Below are positions 23,480 to 31,903 of a stretch of DNA of 64,000 nucleotides, piece after piece (the first letter of the stretch is position 1; every line of letters starts with the position of its first letter). The stretch comes from JAFAYN01 sp963733105 (GTDB taxonomy: Bacteria; Gemmatimonadota; Gemmatimonadetes; Longimicrobiales; Longimicrobiaceae): assembly GCA_963733105.1 (NCBI GenBank), contig CAVTCB010000007.1, forward strand, positions 165,874-229,873, read 5' to 3'. The translations under genes and the position numbers were made by a program. Below the pieces are notes generated by a model. That model had not been told where the DNA came from, did not search any database, and worked only from the letters and a program-made list of their open reading frames with translations.

Positions 23480-24181
23480 TCAGCGGCCCGCGGGCTCCAC
23501 GACCAGCCCGCGGCCGCGCAGCACCAGCCGCATGCGGGCCCGGTCCGTGGTGCCGGGGTCCAGGGTGCGCGTCTCCTTGACGAACTCCACCGTCTCCGGG
23601 CCGCGCCACGACGCGCCCGAGGCGCCCCAGGTGTCGCCGCCGTCCAGCCCCCACTCCAGCCGCGGCCCCGCCGGGGTGAGGCGCCAGACCTGGAGGCCGT
23701 TGGGGGCGTAGCCGGCCTCCAGGTCCACCGAGGCCGTGACGAAGCGCCGCAGGTCCGGCGAGACCACCGGGAGCGCCGCCACCTGCGTCCGGTCGCCGCT
23801 CTCCGCGCTCACCAGCTCGTACGCCCCGCCCTCGTAGAACCCCACCTGCACCAGGTGGTAGCCGACGTCGCGGAGGTAGCCCTGGTACAGGTAGTGGACG
23901 TAGCGGTCGCCCTCCGTGGTGTCGTTCTCCAGCGGGACCAGGCGCCCCTGCCCCGTCCGGAACAGGAGGCGCGCGCCCTCGCGCCGCACCGGCCCCGGCG
24001 CCTGGGCCAGCAGCTCCCGCTCGATCCCCCGGGTGCACTCCTCGGTCTCGGCGCGGTTCCAGCACACCTCGTAGGGATCGAACGAGGCCGGGGGCGCCAC
24101 CGCCGGCCGTGCGGCACCGGGAGTGCATCCCTCGGCGGCGGCCAGCAGGAGGAGGAGCGGGACGGGACCGGAGCGCGTCAT
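23480..24181 (-). CDS. Lipoprotein of unknown function
   Basis: From the ATG at 24179-24181 the protein has 233 residues, a lipoprotein signal ending AAAEGC and a mature domain with EVCWNRAETEECTRGIERE near the start and later strands typical of a small beta-rich fold. The open frame extends 24 residues further upstream, but those residues lack a signal and are ignored. The M50 gene follows 75 bp downstream on the same strand. No family is recognised. Confidence 0.7.
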   Translation of the reverse strand: MTRSGPVPLLLLLAAAEGCTPGAARPAVAPPASFDPYEVCWNRAETEECTRGIERELLAQAPGPVRREGARLLFRTGQGRLVPLENDTTEGDRYVHYLYQGYLRDVGYHLVQVGFYEGGAYELVSAESGDRTQVAALPVVSPDLRRFVTASVDLEAGYAPNGLQVWRLTPAGPRLEWGLDGGDTWGASGASWRGPETVEFVKETRTLDPGTTDRARMRLVLRGRGLVVEPAGR

Positions 24182-24309
24182 CGGGTCGGGGCGGCGTGGT
24201 TCGGGAGGCAGGGAGCGTCCCCATAGCATCATCCCCCCGGCACCGCCGCGCAAGGCCCGGGGAACAAGCGGAGCGCGACCGTACCCGGGAAGAGGCGAGA
24301 CACCCCACC

Positions 24310-25236
24310 ATGACGCCCACAGGACCCACCCCCCACGCCCGGCGCTGGGCCGAGCACACCGTCACCCCCGAGGAGGCCGGGCGCACGGTGCAGGACATCC
24401 TCACCGGGCCCATGCAGGTGTCCCGGCGGATGATCCAGAAGCTCACCCGCAGCCAGGGAATCCACCTGAACCGCAGGGCCGCCTTCCTGGCCCGCAAGGT
24501 CCGCGCGGGCGACGTGGTGGCCGCGCGCGTGGCCCCCGAGGAGGAGGCCGGGCTGGCGCCGGTCCCCATGGAGCTGCACCTCGTCCACGAGGACGCCGAC
24601 CTCCTGGTGGTGGACAAGCCGCCCTTCCTCCTGGTGCACCCCACCTCCCCGGATCAGGACCGGACCCTGGCCCACGGGATCGCCCACCACTACCTGGAAG
24701 CCGGGCTCCGCGCGCGGGTGCGCCCCGTGCACCGCATCGACCGCGACACCTCCGGGCTGGTGCTGGTGGCCAAGACCGCCTTCGCGCACCAGCACCTGGA
24801 CCGCCAGCTCCGCGAGCGCGTGCTGAAGCGCGAGTACCTGGCGCTGGTCGACGGCGCGGTGGAGGAGGAAGAGGGAGTGGTCGACGCCCCCATCGCGCGC
24901 GACAAGCGGAACCCGAACCTCCGGGCCGTCCGCCCCGGCGGGGAGCCGGCGCTCACCCGCTTCCGGGTGGAGGAGCGCCTCCCCGGCGCCACCCTCCTGC
25001 GCCTGGAGCTGGAGACCGGGCGCACGCACCAGATCCGCGTCCACATGCTCCACGCCGGCCACCCCGTGCTCGGCGACCGCCAGTACGGGGGCGCCGGCGC
25101 GTCGCTGATCCGCCGCCAGGCGCTGCACGCGGCGCGTCTCTCGTTCCTTCATCCGACGACGGGGGAGGCGATCGTCTGCGAGGCGCCGCTTCCGCAGGAC
25201 ATGGCAGAGGTCCGGGAGCGTCTGCTGGGAGGATGA
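24310..25236 (+). CDS. RluA-family RNA pseudouridine synthase
   Basis: The 308-residue enzyme has an N-terminal S4-like segment (VSRRMIQKLTRSQGIHLNRR), the catalytic motif HRIDRDTSGLVL with its aspartate (about residues 140-151), LKREYLALV and the closing ETGRTHQIRVHMLHAGHPVLGD. The RluA group converts uridine to pseudouridine in rRNA or tRNA; which of RluA, C or D it corresponds to cannot be told from sequence alone. The ATG at 24310 is used; longer frames upstream are low-complexity. Confidence 0.93.
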   Translation: MTPTGPTPHARRWAEHTVTPEEAGRTVQDILTGPMQVSRRMIQKLTRSQGIHLNRRAAFLARKVRAGDVVAARVAPEEEAGLAPVPMELHLVHEDADLLVVDKPPFLLVHPTSPDQDRTLAHGIAHHYLEAGLRARVRPVHRIDRDTSGLVLVAKTAFAHQHLDRQLRERVLKREYLALVDGAVEEEEGVVDAPIARDKRNPNLRAVRPGGEPALTRFRVEERLPGATLLRLELETGRTHQIRVHMLHAGHPVLGDRQYGGAGASLIRRQALHAARLSFLHPTTGEAIVCEAPLPQDMAEVRERLLGG

Positions 25237-25247
25237 GGCGAGGGTGT

Positions 25248-25380
25248 GGGCGTGCCCCCCGCTGGCGCGGGGGTCGGGCTGCGGCTCCGTAGGGAACGAT
25301 ACTACCGTTCCCAACGGAGTCGAGCCCCCGCAAACTGCGCGGGGTCTCGCCCCTCCGGGCTCGCATCCCTCACGCAACTG
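25248..25380 (+). repeat. Four-hairpin dispersed repeat, copy 3
   Basis: It starts 11 nt after the RluA stop. The third hairpin stem is CCCCGC/GCGGGG here, versus CCCGGC/GCCGGG in copies 1, 2 and 4, a compensating change; the fourth loop is CTCC. With the palindrome and the gene remnant it fills the gene-free stretch 25237-25546. Confidence 0.9.
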
Positions 25381-25481
25381 CTTACCCTTCCTGTGGTTGT
25401 GTCGTTGTCGTGCTCCCCTCCCCCCTTGTGGGGGAGGGGTTGGGGGAGGGGGGTACCCGTGTCGTAGCTCCCGGTATCCAT
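25302..25481 (-). pseudogene. Remnant of a TetR-controlled gene replaced by repeats
   Basis: A leftward ATG at 25479-25481 has a near-perfect ribosome site (AGGAGG at 25488-25493, six bases away) and an operator upstream identical in arms to the one at the tetR promoter. The first codons read MDTGSYDTG. From there on the frame runs through the REP-like palindrome and the four-hairpin repeat and stops after 59 residues. The reading frame thus keeps a well-formed gene start but no gene body. The likely history is that repeat insertion or repeat-mediated deletion removed the original target of the adjacent TetR regulator. Confidence 0.6.
25410..25457 (+). repeat. REP-like G/C palindrome, copy d
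   Basis: It has the same GTGCTCCCC...GGGGGAGGGG layout as copies c and f and follows copy 3 of the four-hairpin repeat. It lies within the remnant of the TetR-controlled gene. Confidence 0.75.
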
Positions 25482-25498
25482 CGCACACCTCCTTTTAT

Positions 25499-25514
25499 GA
25501 GACCGATCGGTCTC
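25499..25514. promoter_or_regulatory. TetR operator of the lost target gene
   Basis: GAGACCGATCGGTCTC is a perfect palindrome with the same arms as the operator at 26157-26172. It overlaps a plausible leftward promoter (TTGCAC, 17 nt, TCTCAT) and lies just upstream of the ribosome site of the gene remnant. Confidence 0.75.
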
Positions 25515-25523
25515 CACGGGTGC

Positions 25524-25564
25524 AAAAAAAGGGAGCGGCCGGCGCCTCAGGCGCGGACGCTCCC
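25524..25564 (-). terminator. Intrinsic terminator of the TetR gene
   Basis: Leftward, CGCTCCC... and ...GGGAGCG outer arms with an inner GCGCC/GGCGC stem are followed by seven T. The hairpin overlaps the last codons of tetR. Confidence 0.75.
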
Positions 25565-26140
25565 GTCCAGGTACCGCTCCGCGTGGGCGGCCGCGCGCCG
25601 GGCGTGCGCGGCGTCGCCGTACAGCCGGGCCAGCATCACCCCCCCCTCCATCAGCGACACCAGCACCGTCGCCACCTCCTCCGGGTCCACCCCGGGGCGG
25701 ACCTCCCCGCGCCGCGCCCCGTCGCGGACGTTGCGGACGATCAGCCCGCGCAGCCCGTCCATCGCCTTCCGCGCGCGCTCGCGGAGCGCCGGGTTGCCGT
25801 CGTCGTTCTCGATGGCCGCGTTCATCACCGGGCACCCGCCGGGAACGGGAGGATCTTCCGGGATGGTGGCGTACACCCCCACCACCGCGCGCAGGCGGTC
25901 CACCGCGTGCGACTTCCCCGCCAGCGCCGCGGTGAAGCGCTCGGCCATGCGGCGCACCGCGTAGTCGAACGCCTCCAGCGCCAGCGCCTCCTTGCTCTCG
26001 AAGTGGCGGTAGATCCCCCCCTTCTGCAGCCCCGTGGCCGCCATGACGTCCGACATGGACGCCCCGGCGTAGCCCTGCCGGTTGAAGAGCTCCGCCGCCC
26101 GCCGGACGATGTTCTCCCGCGTCGCTTCCCCGCTGCGCAT
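25547..26140 (-). CDS. TetR-family transcriptional regulator
   Basis: The 197-residue protein has the TetR DNA-binding region (ATRENIVRRAAELFNRQGYAG, then DVMAATGLQKGGIYRHFESKEAL) and a helical ligand domain with CPVMNAAIENDDGNP, as in the TetR subgroup that often responds to electrophiles or oxidants. The ATG at 26138-26140 is directly preceded by AGGAGGAGG; the frame upstream is rejected. A palindromic operator lies at its promoter and a second one 33 bp beyond its stop, so it likely controlled itself and a now-lost downstream gene. Confidence 0.93.
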   Translation of the reverse strand: MRSGEATRENIVRRAAELFNRQGYAGASMSDVMAATGLQKGGIYRHFESKEALALEAFDYAVRRMAERFTAALAGKSHAVDRLRAVVGVYATIPEDPPVPGGCPVMNAAIENDDGNPALRERARKAMDGLRGLIVRNVRDGARRGEVRPGVDPEEVATVLVSLMEGGVMLARLYGDAAHARRAAAHAERYLDGSVRA

Positions 26141-26156
26141 CCTCCTCCTCTTTCTT

Positions 26157-26172
26157 GAGACCGTTCGGTCTC
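26157..26172. promoter_or_regulatory. TetR operator at its own promoter
   Basis: GAGACCG and CGGTCTC arms surround two bases. The site lies between a leftward promoter (TTGACC, 16 nt, TACTCT) and the tetR ribosome site, consistent with autorepression. Confidence 0.75.
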
Positions 26173-26209
26173 GAGAGTAGCGCACGGACCCTCACGGTCA
26201 AGGATCACC

Positions 26210-26772
26210 TCAGCCGCACCCCTCCACCCACTCCACCTCGGGGAGCCGCCCGCCCCGGAAGCGGACCACGCGCCCGCCCTCGTCCGTCTCGAACACCAGG
26301 CGGCGGGTGCTGTCGGCGGGGGTGACCACCAGGTACTGCCCCTCGGTGTACTTGTGCGGCTGCACCTCCATGCGGCCGGGGTAGAGCTGCTGGACGCGCG
26401 GCTCCGCGTCCCCGACCCGCGCCCCCTCCGCGGTGGCGATCCCGGCGCCCTCCACGTCCACCCGGACGACCCGTCCCCCCACCACCATGAACGCCACCCC
26501 CGCCGGGCCGCCGCGCGGCCGGACGTAGCCGCACTCCCCGCCGGCGCTGTCGGGCTCCACCGCCCCGCCCAGCGCGCCGCGCAGCTCCTCCACCGACATC
26601 CCCACCCGCACCGGGCCGGCGCCGTCCGGCGTCACGGTCCACGGCGCGGGGGCGGCGGCGGCGGCGCCTGCGCGGCGGGAGCGGCGGCGGGCGCCCTCTC
26701 CTCCCCCGCGTCGGCGCAGGCGGCGGCCAGGGCGAGCAGGACCAGCGGGAGAAGGGGGCGGACGGGTCGCAT
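26210..26772 (-). CDS. Lipoprotein with an apparent frameshift after the signal peptide
   Basis: The start (MRPVRPLLPLVLLALAAAC, ATG at 26770-26772) is a clean lipoprotein signal, but its frame stops at 26632 after a proline-rich linker. The mature domain lies in another frame from about 26650: APWTVTPDGAGPVRVGMSVEEL and on to VEWVEGCG at 26210. The join falls in a run of five C among CCG/GCC triplets; one extra C would make a single 187-residue lipoprotein. The domain motif (WTVTP-GPVRVGM) is common in exported small proteins of unknown role. Real mutation, phase variation or sequence error are all possible. It starts 8 bp after the rsgA stop. Confidence 0.65.
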
Positions 26773-26780
26773 GCGGGCTC

Positions 26781-27848
26781 CTAGCGGCGGTACTTCGGGT
26801 GGTCGCGCAGCTCCCGGGTGACGGAGCGCACGCGGCGGTTCTCCTCCGAGCGGGCCCGCGCGTCCAGCTTGCGGTCCTGGAACTCCTGCTCGCGGAGGAG
26901 CTTCCGGTACCCCGCCACGCGCCCGGGGTCCAGCTCCCCCCTCTCCACGGCCTCCGCCACCGCGCACCCCGGCTCCCCGGCGTGGTCGCAGTCCGCGAAG
27001 CGGCACGCGGCGGCCCGCTCCTCCACGTCGGCGAAGGCGTCCTGGAGCCCCTCCCCGGCGTCCCACAGCTGCAGCTCGCGCATCCCCGGCGTGTCCACCA
27101 CCAGCGCGCCGCCGGGGAGGGGGACCAGCTGCCGGTGCGTGGTGGTGTGCCGCCCCTTCGCGTCCCCCTCGCGCACCGCGCCGGTGCGGAGCAGCTCCTC
27201 GCCCGCCAGGCGGTTGATCAGGGTGGACTTCCCGGCCCCCGAGGGCCCCAGGAGCGCGATGGTGCTCCTGGCACGGAGGTAGGGCTCCAGCGCCTCCATC
27301 CCCTCCCCCGTCACCGCGCTCAGCGCGTGCACCGGGACGCCGGGGGCCACCCCCTCCGCCTCCCGCGCGGCGCCCGCCGGGTCCGCGGCCAGGTCCGCCT
27401 TGGAGAGGAGCACGGCCGGAAGGGCGCCGCTCTCCCAGGCCAGCGCCAGGTAGCGCTCGATGCGGCGGAGGCCGGGCGGCGCGTCCAGCGCGGCCACGAC
27501 CCACACCGTGTCCACGTTGGCGGCCACCACCTGCTCCTCCGTGCGCTGCCCCGCCGCGCCGCGCGAGAACCACGAGCGCCGGGGAAGGACCTCGTGGACC
27601 ACGGCGGCGCCCTCCGCGTCCGGGGCGTCCAGCAGCACCCAGTCGCCCACCGCGGGGAGGTCGCCCCGGGCGGTGGCGTGGTGGCGGAGGCGCCCCGAGA
27701 GGCGCGCCGGCCGCTCCCCTTCCGCGGTCGCCACCCGGTACAGGTCGCGGTGCTCGGCCACCACCCGCCCCGGGACCAGGTCCGGGCGCGCGGCGGCGGC
27801 GTGGTGCCCGGCGAAGAAGTTGTCCCAGCCCAGGTCGGCGAGGTCCAT
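26781..27848 (-). CDS. rsgA: Ribosome small-subunit-dependent GTPase A
   Basis: The 355-residue protein has the RsgA layout: an OB-fold N-terminus, a circularly permuted GTPase with the G4-type motif SKAD before the P-loop LLGPSGAGKSTLINRL, G3 DTPGMREL, and a C-terminal zinc region (CRFADCDHAGEPGCAV). RsgA helps late maturation of the 30S ribosomal subunit. It starts 7 bp after the upstream lipoprotein stop and is followed 8 bp later by another lipoprotein, so the three are likely one operon. The longer frame upstream is a shadow of the lipoprotein. Confidence 0.95.
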   Translation of the reverse strand: MDLADLGWDNFFAGHHAAAARPDLVPGRVVAEHRDLYRVATAEGERPARLSGRLRHHATARGDLPAVGDWVLLDAPDAEGAAVVHEVLPRRSWFSRGAAGQRTEEQVVAANVDTVWVVAALDAPPGLRRIERYLALAWESGALPAVLLSKADLAADPAGAAREAEGVAPGVPVHALSAVTGEGMEALEPYLRARSTIALLGPSGAGKSTLINRLAGEELLRTGAVREGDAKGRHTTTHRQLVPLPGGALVVDTPGMRELQLWDAGEGLQDAFADVEERAAACRFADCDHAGEPGCAVAEAVERGELDPGRVAGYRKLLREQEFQDRKLDARARSEENRRVRSVTRELRDHPKYRR

Positions 27849-27855
27849 GCTCGTC

Positions 27856-28377
27856 TCAGCGGGTGAAGCGGACGGTGCGGTACACGTCCAGCTGCACGGC
27901 GGCGGCCGCCGCGCCCTCCGCCTCCCCGTACAGGTGCACGCGCCGGGGGCGCGCCCACTCCGCGCCCGTGAAGTGCCGCCGTCCCGCACGGTCGTCCCAC
28001 AGGTCGGCCGAGGCGCCGCCGATGGACTCCGGGAAGCGCCGCAGCTCCCCGGGCGGGGAGCGGTCGCCCTCGCGCCGGTCCACCACCACCGGCGCGCGGT
28101 CGGGCGCCCGGTACGGGCCCGTCCCCCAGGCGATCCACCCCTCCGGGCCGCTCCAGGTGGGGGCGTCCAGCCCCGCGGCGGCCGCCTCGCCCGACGGGCG
28201 CCAGCCGCGCGGGACGCAGAAGGTGAAGCCTTCCGCGCGCACCCGCCGCCACGCGCCGGCCGACGGCGCGCGCACCTCCGGGGGACAGGGAGCGGCGTCG
28301 GGCGCCGGGGCCCCGGGCGGGGGCGCGGCGCACCCGGCGAGCGCCAGGACGAGGAGGAGGGGGCGGAGGATCGGCAT
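27856..28377 (-). CDS. Lipoprotein of unknown function
   Basis: The 173-residue product has a lipoprotein signal (LLLVLALAGC), a Pro/Ala linker and a domain with the motif VRAEGFTFCVPRGWRP, resembling exported proteins that begin with a GFxFxxPxGW segment. No enzymatic motif is visible. It is the first gene of the likely operon with rsgA. Confidence 0.75.
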   Translation of the reverse strand: MPILRPLLLVLALAGCAAPPPGAPAPDAAPCPPEVRAPSAGAWRRVRAEGFTFCVPRGWRPSGEAAAAGLDAPTWSGPEGWIAWGTGPYRAPDRAPVVVDRREGDRSPPGELRRFPESIGGASADLWDDRAGRRHFTGAEWARPRRVHLYGEAEGAAAAAVQLDVYRTVRFTR

Positions 28378-28458
28378 GGTCCGGCGGGAGGGGAGGAAGG
28401 GAAGCGCGCCCTCTACGCGTCCTGCGCGATCACCCCGGGCACGCGCGCCGGGCGCCGC

Positions 28459-28584
28459 TCAGGCGAGCGCCCACTTGTAGCAGACGACGGTGAGGATCCC
28501 CAGCCACACCAGCGCCACCCCGAGGCCGGTGAGGGCGATCCGGAGGTCCTGCTTCGACCCGTCGTCGTGGTGCCCGTGCTCCAT
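28459..28584 (-). CDS. 41-residue single-helix membrane protein
   Basis: A short frame begins MEHGHHDDGSKQDLRIALTG and has one membrane helix (LGVALVWLGILTVVCYKWAL), with a GGAGAA ribosome site upstream of the ATG. The His/Asp-rich N-terminus would face the cytoplasm or bind a metal. Its size recalls accessory subunits of respiratory or transport complexes, but none is nearby. It is shorter than usual gene-calling limits. Confidence 0.55.
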   Translation of the reverse strand: MEHGHHDDGSKQDLRIALTGLGVALVWLGILTVVCYKWALA

Positions 28585-28656
28585 GTCCGTTCTCCGTGGT
28601 GTGGTTTCGCGTGCTCCGGGACCCTCCCGGCGGCCGACAAGGTACCGCCGGGGAGG

Positions 28657-28956
28657 TCAGTCGTCCAGGAAGGGCGACGGCGGGCGGGGCCGTGACTCCC
28701 CCAGCCGCAGCGCTCCCTGCAGGTGCCGGGCCGCCTCGCGCCCGTCGTCGTCGCGGCGGAGCACCCGCTCCGCGTCGGCCAGGGCGGCGCGGACGCGCGC
28801 CTTCAGCTCGTCCGGGGCGTCGGAGTCGGCCATGGCGCGGGCCAGGGCGGGGAGGGTGTCCGCCAGCCGGTCGGCGCGGAGCGGGCTGTCGTGCACGCGC
28901 AGCGCCTCGGCCGCGGCCGCGGCGAGCCGGCGGCGGATGTCTTCGGGGAGCGTCAT
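28657..28956 (-). CDS. Small soluble protein of unknown function
   Basis: The 99-residue protein starts MTLPEDIRRRLAAAAAEALR and is almost wholly helical and charged. It is placed 40 bp after the LuxR-type regulator on the same strand. No family is recognised. The ATG at 28954-28956 is preferred over the upstream in-frame start. Confidence 0.6.
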   Translation of the reverse strand: MTLPEDIRRRLAAAAAEALRVHDSPLRADRLADTLPALARAMADSDAPDELKARVRAALADAERVLRRDDDGREAARHLQGALRLGESRPRPPSPFLDD

Positions 28957-28996
28957 GCGGATCAAGCTGTGTCGCGCGCAGCCCCCGCACAAGGGC

Positions 28997-29593
28997 TCAG
29001 GCCACCTCCCCCAGGAGCACCGTGGCCACGGCGGCGCGCCTCTGGACGCGCAGCTTGGACAGGACGCGCTCGGCGTGGTTGCGGGCGGTGTACGGGCTGA
29101 TCCCCAGCCGCTGCGCGATCTCGGCGTTGGAGAGGCCGCGGGTGATGAGGAGCGCCACCTCCGACTCCTTGGGGGTGAGCCCGAAGCTCCCCCCCACCCG
29201 TCCGCGCGGGCGGGGCGCCTCCTCCGCCAGGTGCCGCACGGACACCACCACGATCCCCGCCTCGCCCGCCTCCCCCGTCCCGGCGCAGCCCCCGCTCAGC
29301 CGGTACGTCCCCCGCCCGGTGCGGACCTCGTGCTCCACGGCGCGCGCCGCCTCGCCCCCGGTCCGGCCGCGCGACAGGCGCGCCACCGCGGCGTGCACCA
29401 GCGCGTTCAGCGCCCAGCGCACGCGCTCCCGCTCGGGGTCGCCCTCCAGGAGGGCCCGCAGGGCGGCGTTGGCGTGCAGCGGACGGCCGCAGGAGTCGGC
29501 GAGGAGCAGCCCGTCGGAGAGGGCGTCCAGCGCTCCGGCCAGGGGGAGGGCGGGGGCTTCGGTCGGGGTCGTGTGCGAGTGGGCCGTGAGCAT
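28997..29593 (-). CDS. LuxR-type HTH regulator with PAS-like N-terminus
   Basis: The 198-residue protein has a C-terminal LuxR/GerE helix-turn-helix (GLTPKESEVALLITRGLSN, then IAQRLGISPYTARNHAERVL) and an N-terminal PAS-like part (LDALSDGLLLADSCGRPLHANAAL). It lacks a receiver domain, so it probably senses a ligand directly. The ATG at 29591-29593 is used. It follows the two-domain NTF2-like lipoprotein gene by 35 bp on the same strand. Confidence 0.88.
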   Translation of the reverse strand: MLTAHSHTTPTEAPALPLAGALDALSDGLLLADSCGRPLHANAALRALLEGDPERERVRWALNALVHAAVARLSRGRTGGEAARAVEHEVRTGRGTYRLSGGCAGTGEAGEAGIVVVSVRHLAEEAPRPRGRVGGSFGLTPKESEVALLITRGLSNAEIAQRLGISPYTARNHAERVLSKLRVQRRAAVATVLLGEVA

Positions 29594-29628
29594 GTCGGGT
29601 TCTCTGCGTGGGGGGGTGGTGTGCAGGG

Positions 29629-30516
29629 TCAGAGCGGCGCGGGGCGGGAGTTCCCCGCGTCGGCCGTCCACTTCCATTCCCCGCCGGGCTGCCGCTTCCA
29701 CACCGTCAGGTACTTGGTGTAGCTGCGCCTCGGGGAGCCCCCGGCGGGTACGTGGACGAAGACGGCCTCGCCCACGGTGAAGGCCAGGTCGCCGCTCGCG
29801 GCGGCGTCCGCCACGCGGGGAGCCCAGCGGAGCGTGTCGGAGGCGGTGAAGCGGGCGAAGGCGTCCCGGGCCGCGGCCGGGCCCTCGCGCAGCTCCCGCC
29901 CGTCGGAAAGGAGCACCGCTTCGGGGGCGGCGAAGGCCTCGAACGCCGCGCCCGCCCCGGAGCGCAGCGACGCCGCCGAGAAGGCGGAGTCCGCGCGCCG
30001 CGCCCCCTCCCCCGCGGCCTCGCCGGCGGGGATCGGGAGGGGGGCGCCGGGAAGGGAGGGGAGCGCGAGCCGCTCCGGCCCGGGGCCCGCCGTCACCCGC
30101 ACGTAGGCGGCGACCCGCCAGGGCCCGCCCCCGTCCCGGCGCCAGGCCGCCAGGTAGCGGGCGTGCGCCGTCCCCCCCGCGGCGGGGCGGGTCTCCAGGT
30201 TGCCCAGCGTGTAGCCGCGCGTCCCGTCGGCCGACACTTCGGCGCGGAGCGTCTCCCGGCGCACCGCGACGGCCGAGGTGTCCGCGGCCAGGAGGGCCGC
30301 CACCGCCTCGCGCCCCCGGACCACGGGGTGCCCCGCCAGCAGGTAGACCGCGTCCGGGGCCATCCCGGGGACCAGCCCCCCGGCCGCCAGGGCGCGGTCG
30401 GCCACCGCCAGCGCCTCGCGGGCGTCGGGGGGGGAGGGCGCGGCCCGCGGGACGGCGGGGGTGCCGCACCCGGCGGCGGCCAGGAGGAGGAGGGGAAGCC
30501 GGCGACGGACGCTCAC
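29629..30516 (-). CDS. Lipoprotein with two NTF2-like domains
   Basis: The 295-residue product has a lipoprotein signal (LPLLLLAAAGC) and two consecutive DUF4440/SnoaL-type cone folds. Each has a helical start and a late strand pair; compare YLAAWRRDGGGPWRVAAY (about residue 125) with YLTVWKRQPGGEWKWTAD (about residue 270), which look like an internal duplication. Function is unknown. The LuxR-type gene follows. Confidence 0.8.
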   Translation of the reverse strand: MSVRRRLPLLLLAAAGCGTPAVPRAAPSPPDAREALAVADRALAAGGLVPGMAPDAVYLLAGHPVVRGREAVAALLAADTSAVAVRRETLRAEVSADGTRGYTLGNLETRPAAGGTAHARYLAAWRRDGGGPWRVAAYVRVTAGPGPERLALPSLPGAPLPIPAGEAAGEGARRADSAFSAASLRSGAGAAFEAFAAPEAVLLSDGRELREGPAAARDAFARFTASDTLRWAPRVADAAASGDLAFTVGEAVFVHVPAGGSPRRSYTKYLTVWKRQPGGEWKWTADAGNSRPAPL

Positions 30517-30811
30517 GTGGGTGCTCCGGGAAGGGGGTTCGCTGTCGGGTGCCGCGGCGGGACGTTACGCACGGCGGCGCGGGGCGGTCCACGGCCGCGT
30601 GACGGGCCGGCGGTTTGCCGGGACGGACCCTCCCCCCGGCGTGACGAACGGCGCCGGGCCGGGCGGGAGGGCGGCGCGTCCGCCCGGCGGGGAGCCCGTC
30701 CCTCCGGAGTGCGTCCCGTCCCCCGCCCCTGGCGTCCGCGGCGCACCGCGCGTTAGGCTCCACGCTCCCGGGACCCGACACACCCCCACCGGAGGACCCC
30801 TCAGGGCGGCC

Positions 30812-31903
30812 ATGGAGCACACCCTCTCACCCCTGCGCCGGTTCGCCATCGGCTTCGCCGTGTGGACGGCGGTGGGGCTCGTCTCCGTCCAGGCGGCGGC
30901 CACCTCGCTGGCGGTGGCGGGGAAGGAGATGTCCTGGCGCTTCCACCTGGTCACCTGCCTGGCCAGCGTCTGGATCTGGGCGCTCTACACGCCGCTGATC
31001 ATGGCGGCGGCCCGGCGGTGGCCGGTGCTGGGGCGGGGCCGCCGCCTGCGCAACTTCGCGCCGCACGTCCTCATGGTCCCGGCGCTGACCGCCCTGGACG
31101 CCTGGCTCCTGACCTCCGCCGAGCGGCTCTTCCTGGGGCGCGCCGTGCACTCCTCCGCCACCAGCTACTTCCTTTCCGCGCTCACGCTGAACCTCATCTC
31201 CTACGCGGTGGTCACCGCCGTGGGGAGCGCCGGGCTCCTCATGCGGCAGCTCCGCGACGAGGAGGCGCGCTCCGCCCGGCTCGCTTCGCAGCTCACCACC
31301 GCCCAGCTCTCGGCGCTGCGGGCGCAGCTCCACCCGCACTTCTTCTTCAACACCCTCAACGCCATCGCCGAGCTCATCCACCGCGACGCCGACGCCGCCG
31401 ACCGGATGGTCACCCGGCTGGGCGCCTTCCTGCGGCGGTCGCTGGACGTGTCGGAGCGGCAGGAGATCGCGCTGGAGGAGGAGGTGGAGGCGCTGGAGGC
31501 GTACCTGGACGTGGTGCGGCTCCGCTTCCGCGACCGGGTGTCGGTGGCCGTGGAGGTGGACCCGGACGCCCTCTCCGCCCCGGTCCCGCCGCTGGTCCTC
31601 CAGCCGCTGGTGGAGAACGCCCTCAAGCACGGCCTGGAGCCCAAGGAGGGGCCGGGCCGGCTGGAGGTGGCGGCGCGCCTGGAGCGGGGGCGGCTGGTGC
31701 TGGAGGTGCGGGACGACGGGGTGGGGCTCCCCGCGTCCGGCGCGGTGCGGGAGGGGATCGGGGTGCGGAACACGCGCGACCGACTGCGGCAGCTCTACGG
31801 CCCCGCCGCCGGTCTGTCGCTGGAGCCGCGCCCGGGGGGCGGGACCGTGGCCACGGTCCTCCTCCCCCTTCCCGCGGCCGTGGCGGGGAGCGCCGCGCGG
31901 TGA
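30812..31903 (+). CDS. LytS/YehU-type sensor histidine kinase
   Basis: The 363-residue protein has four N-terminal membrane helices, then the His_kinase domain with the phospho-acceptor in ALRAQLHPHFFFNTLNAI (about residues 168-185), the N box ENALKHGLEP and a GGGT ATP lid. Its GTGA junction with the following LytTR response regulator shows translational coupling. Such pairs respond to cell-envelope or extracellular signals. The ATG at 30812 begins the first helix; the frame upstream is GC-rich filler. The 295-bp gap before it (30517-30811) shows no gene or clear promoter. Confidence 0.92.
   Translation: MEHTLSPLRRFAIGFAVWTAVGLVSVQAAATSLAVAGKEMSWRFHLVTCLASVWIWALYTPLIMAAARRWPVLGRGRRLRNFAPHVLMVPALTALDAWLLTSAERLFLGRAVHSSATSYFLSALTLNLISYAVVTAVGSAGLLMRQLRDEEARSARLASQLTTAQLSALRAQLHPHFFFNTLNAIAELIHRDADAADRMVTRLGAFLRRSLDVSERQEIALEEEVEALEAYLDVVRLRFRDRVSVAVEVDPDALSAPVPPLVLQPLVENALKHGLEPKEGPGRLEVAARLERGRLVLEVRDDGVGLPASGAVREGIGVRNTRDRLRQLYGPAAGLSLEPRPGGGTVATVLLPLPAAVAGSAAR

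Noticed and set aside
30517..30811. Gene in the gap before the LytS kinase
   Set aside because: Open frames there lack ribosome sites and similarity, and their composition is that of GC-rich filler.
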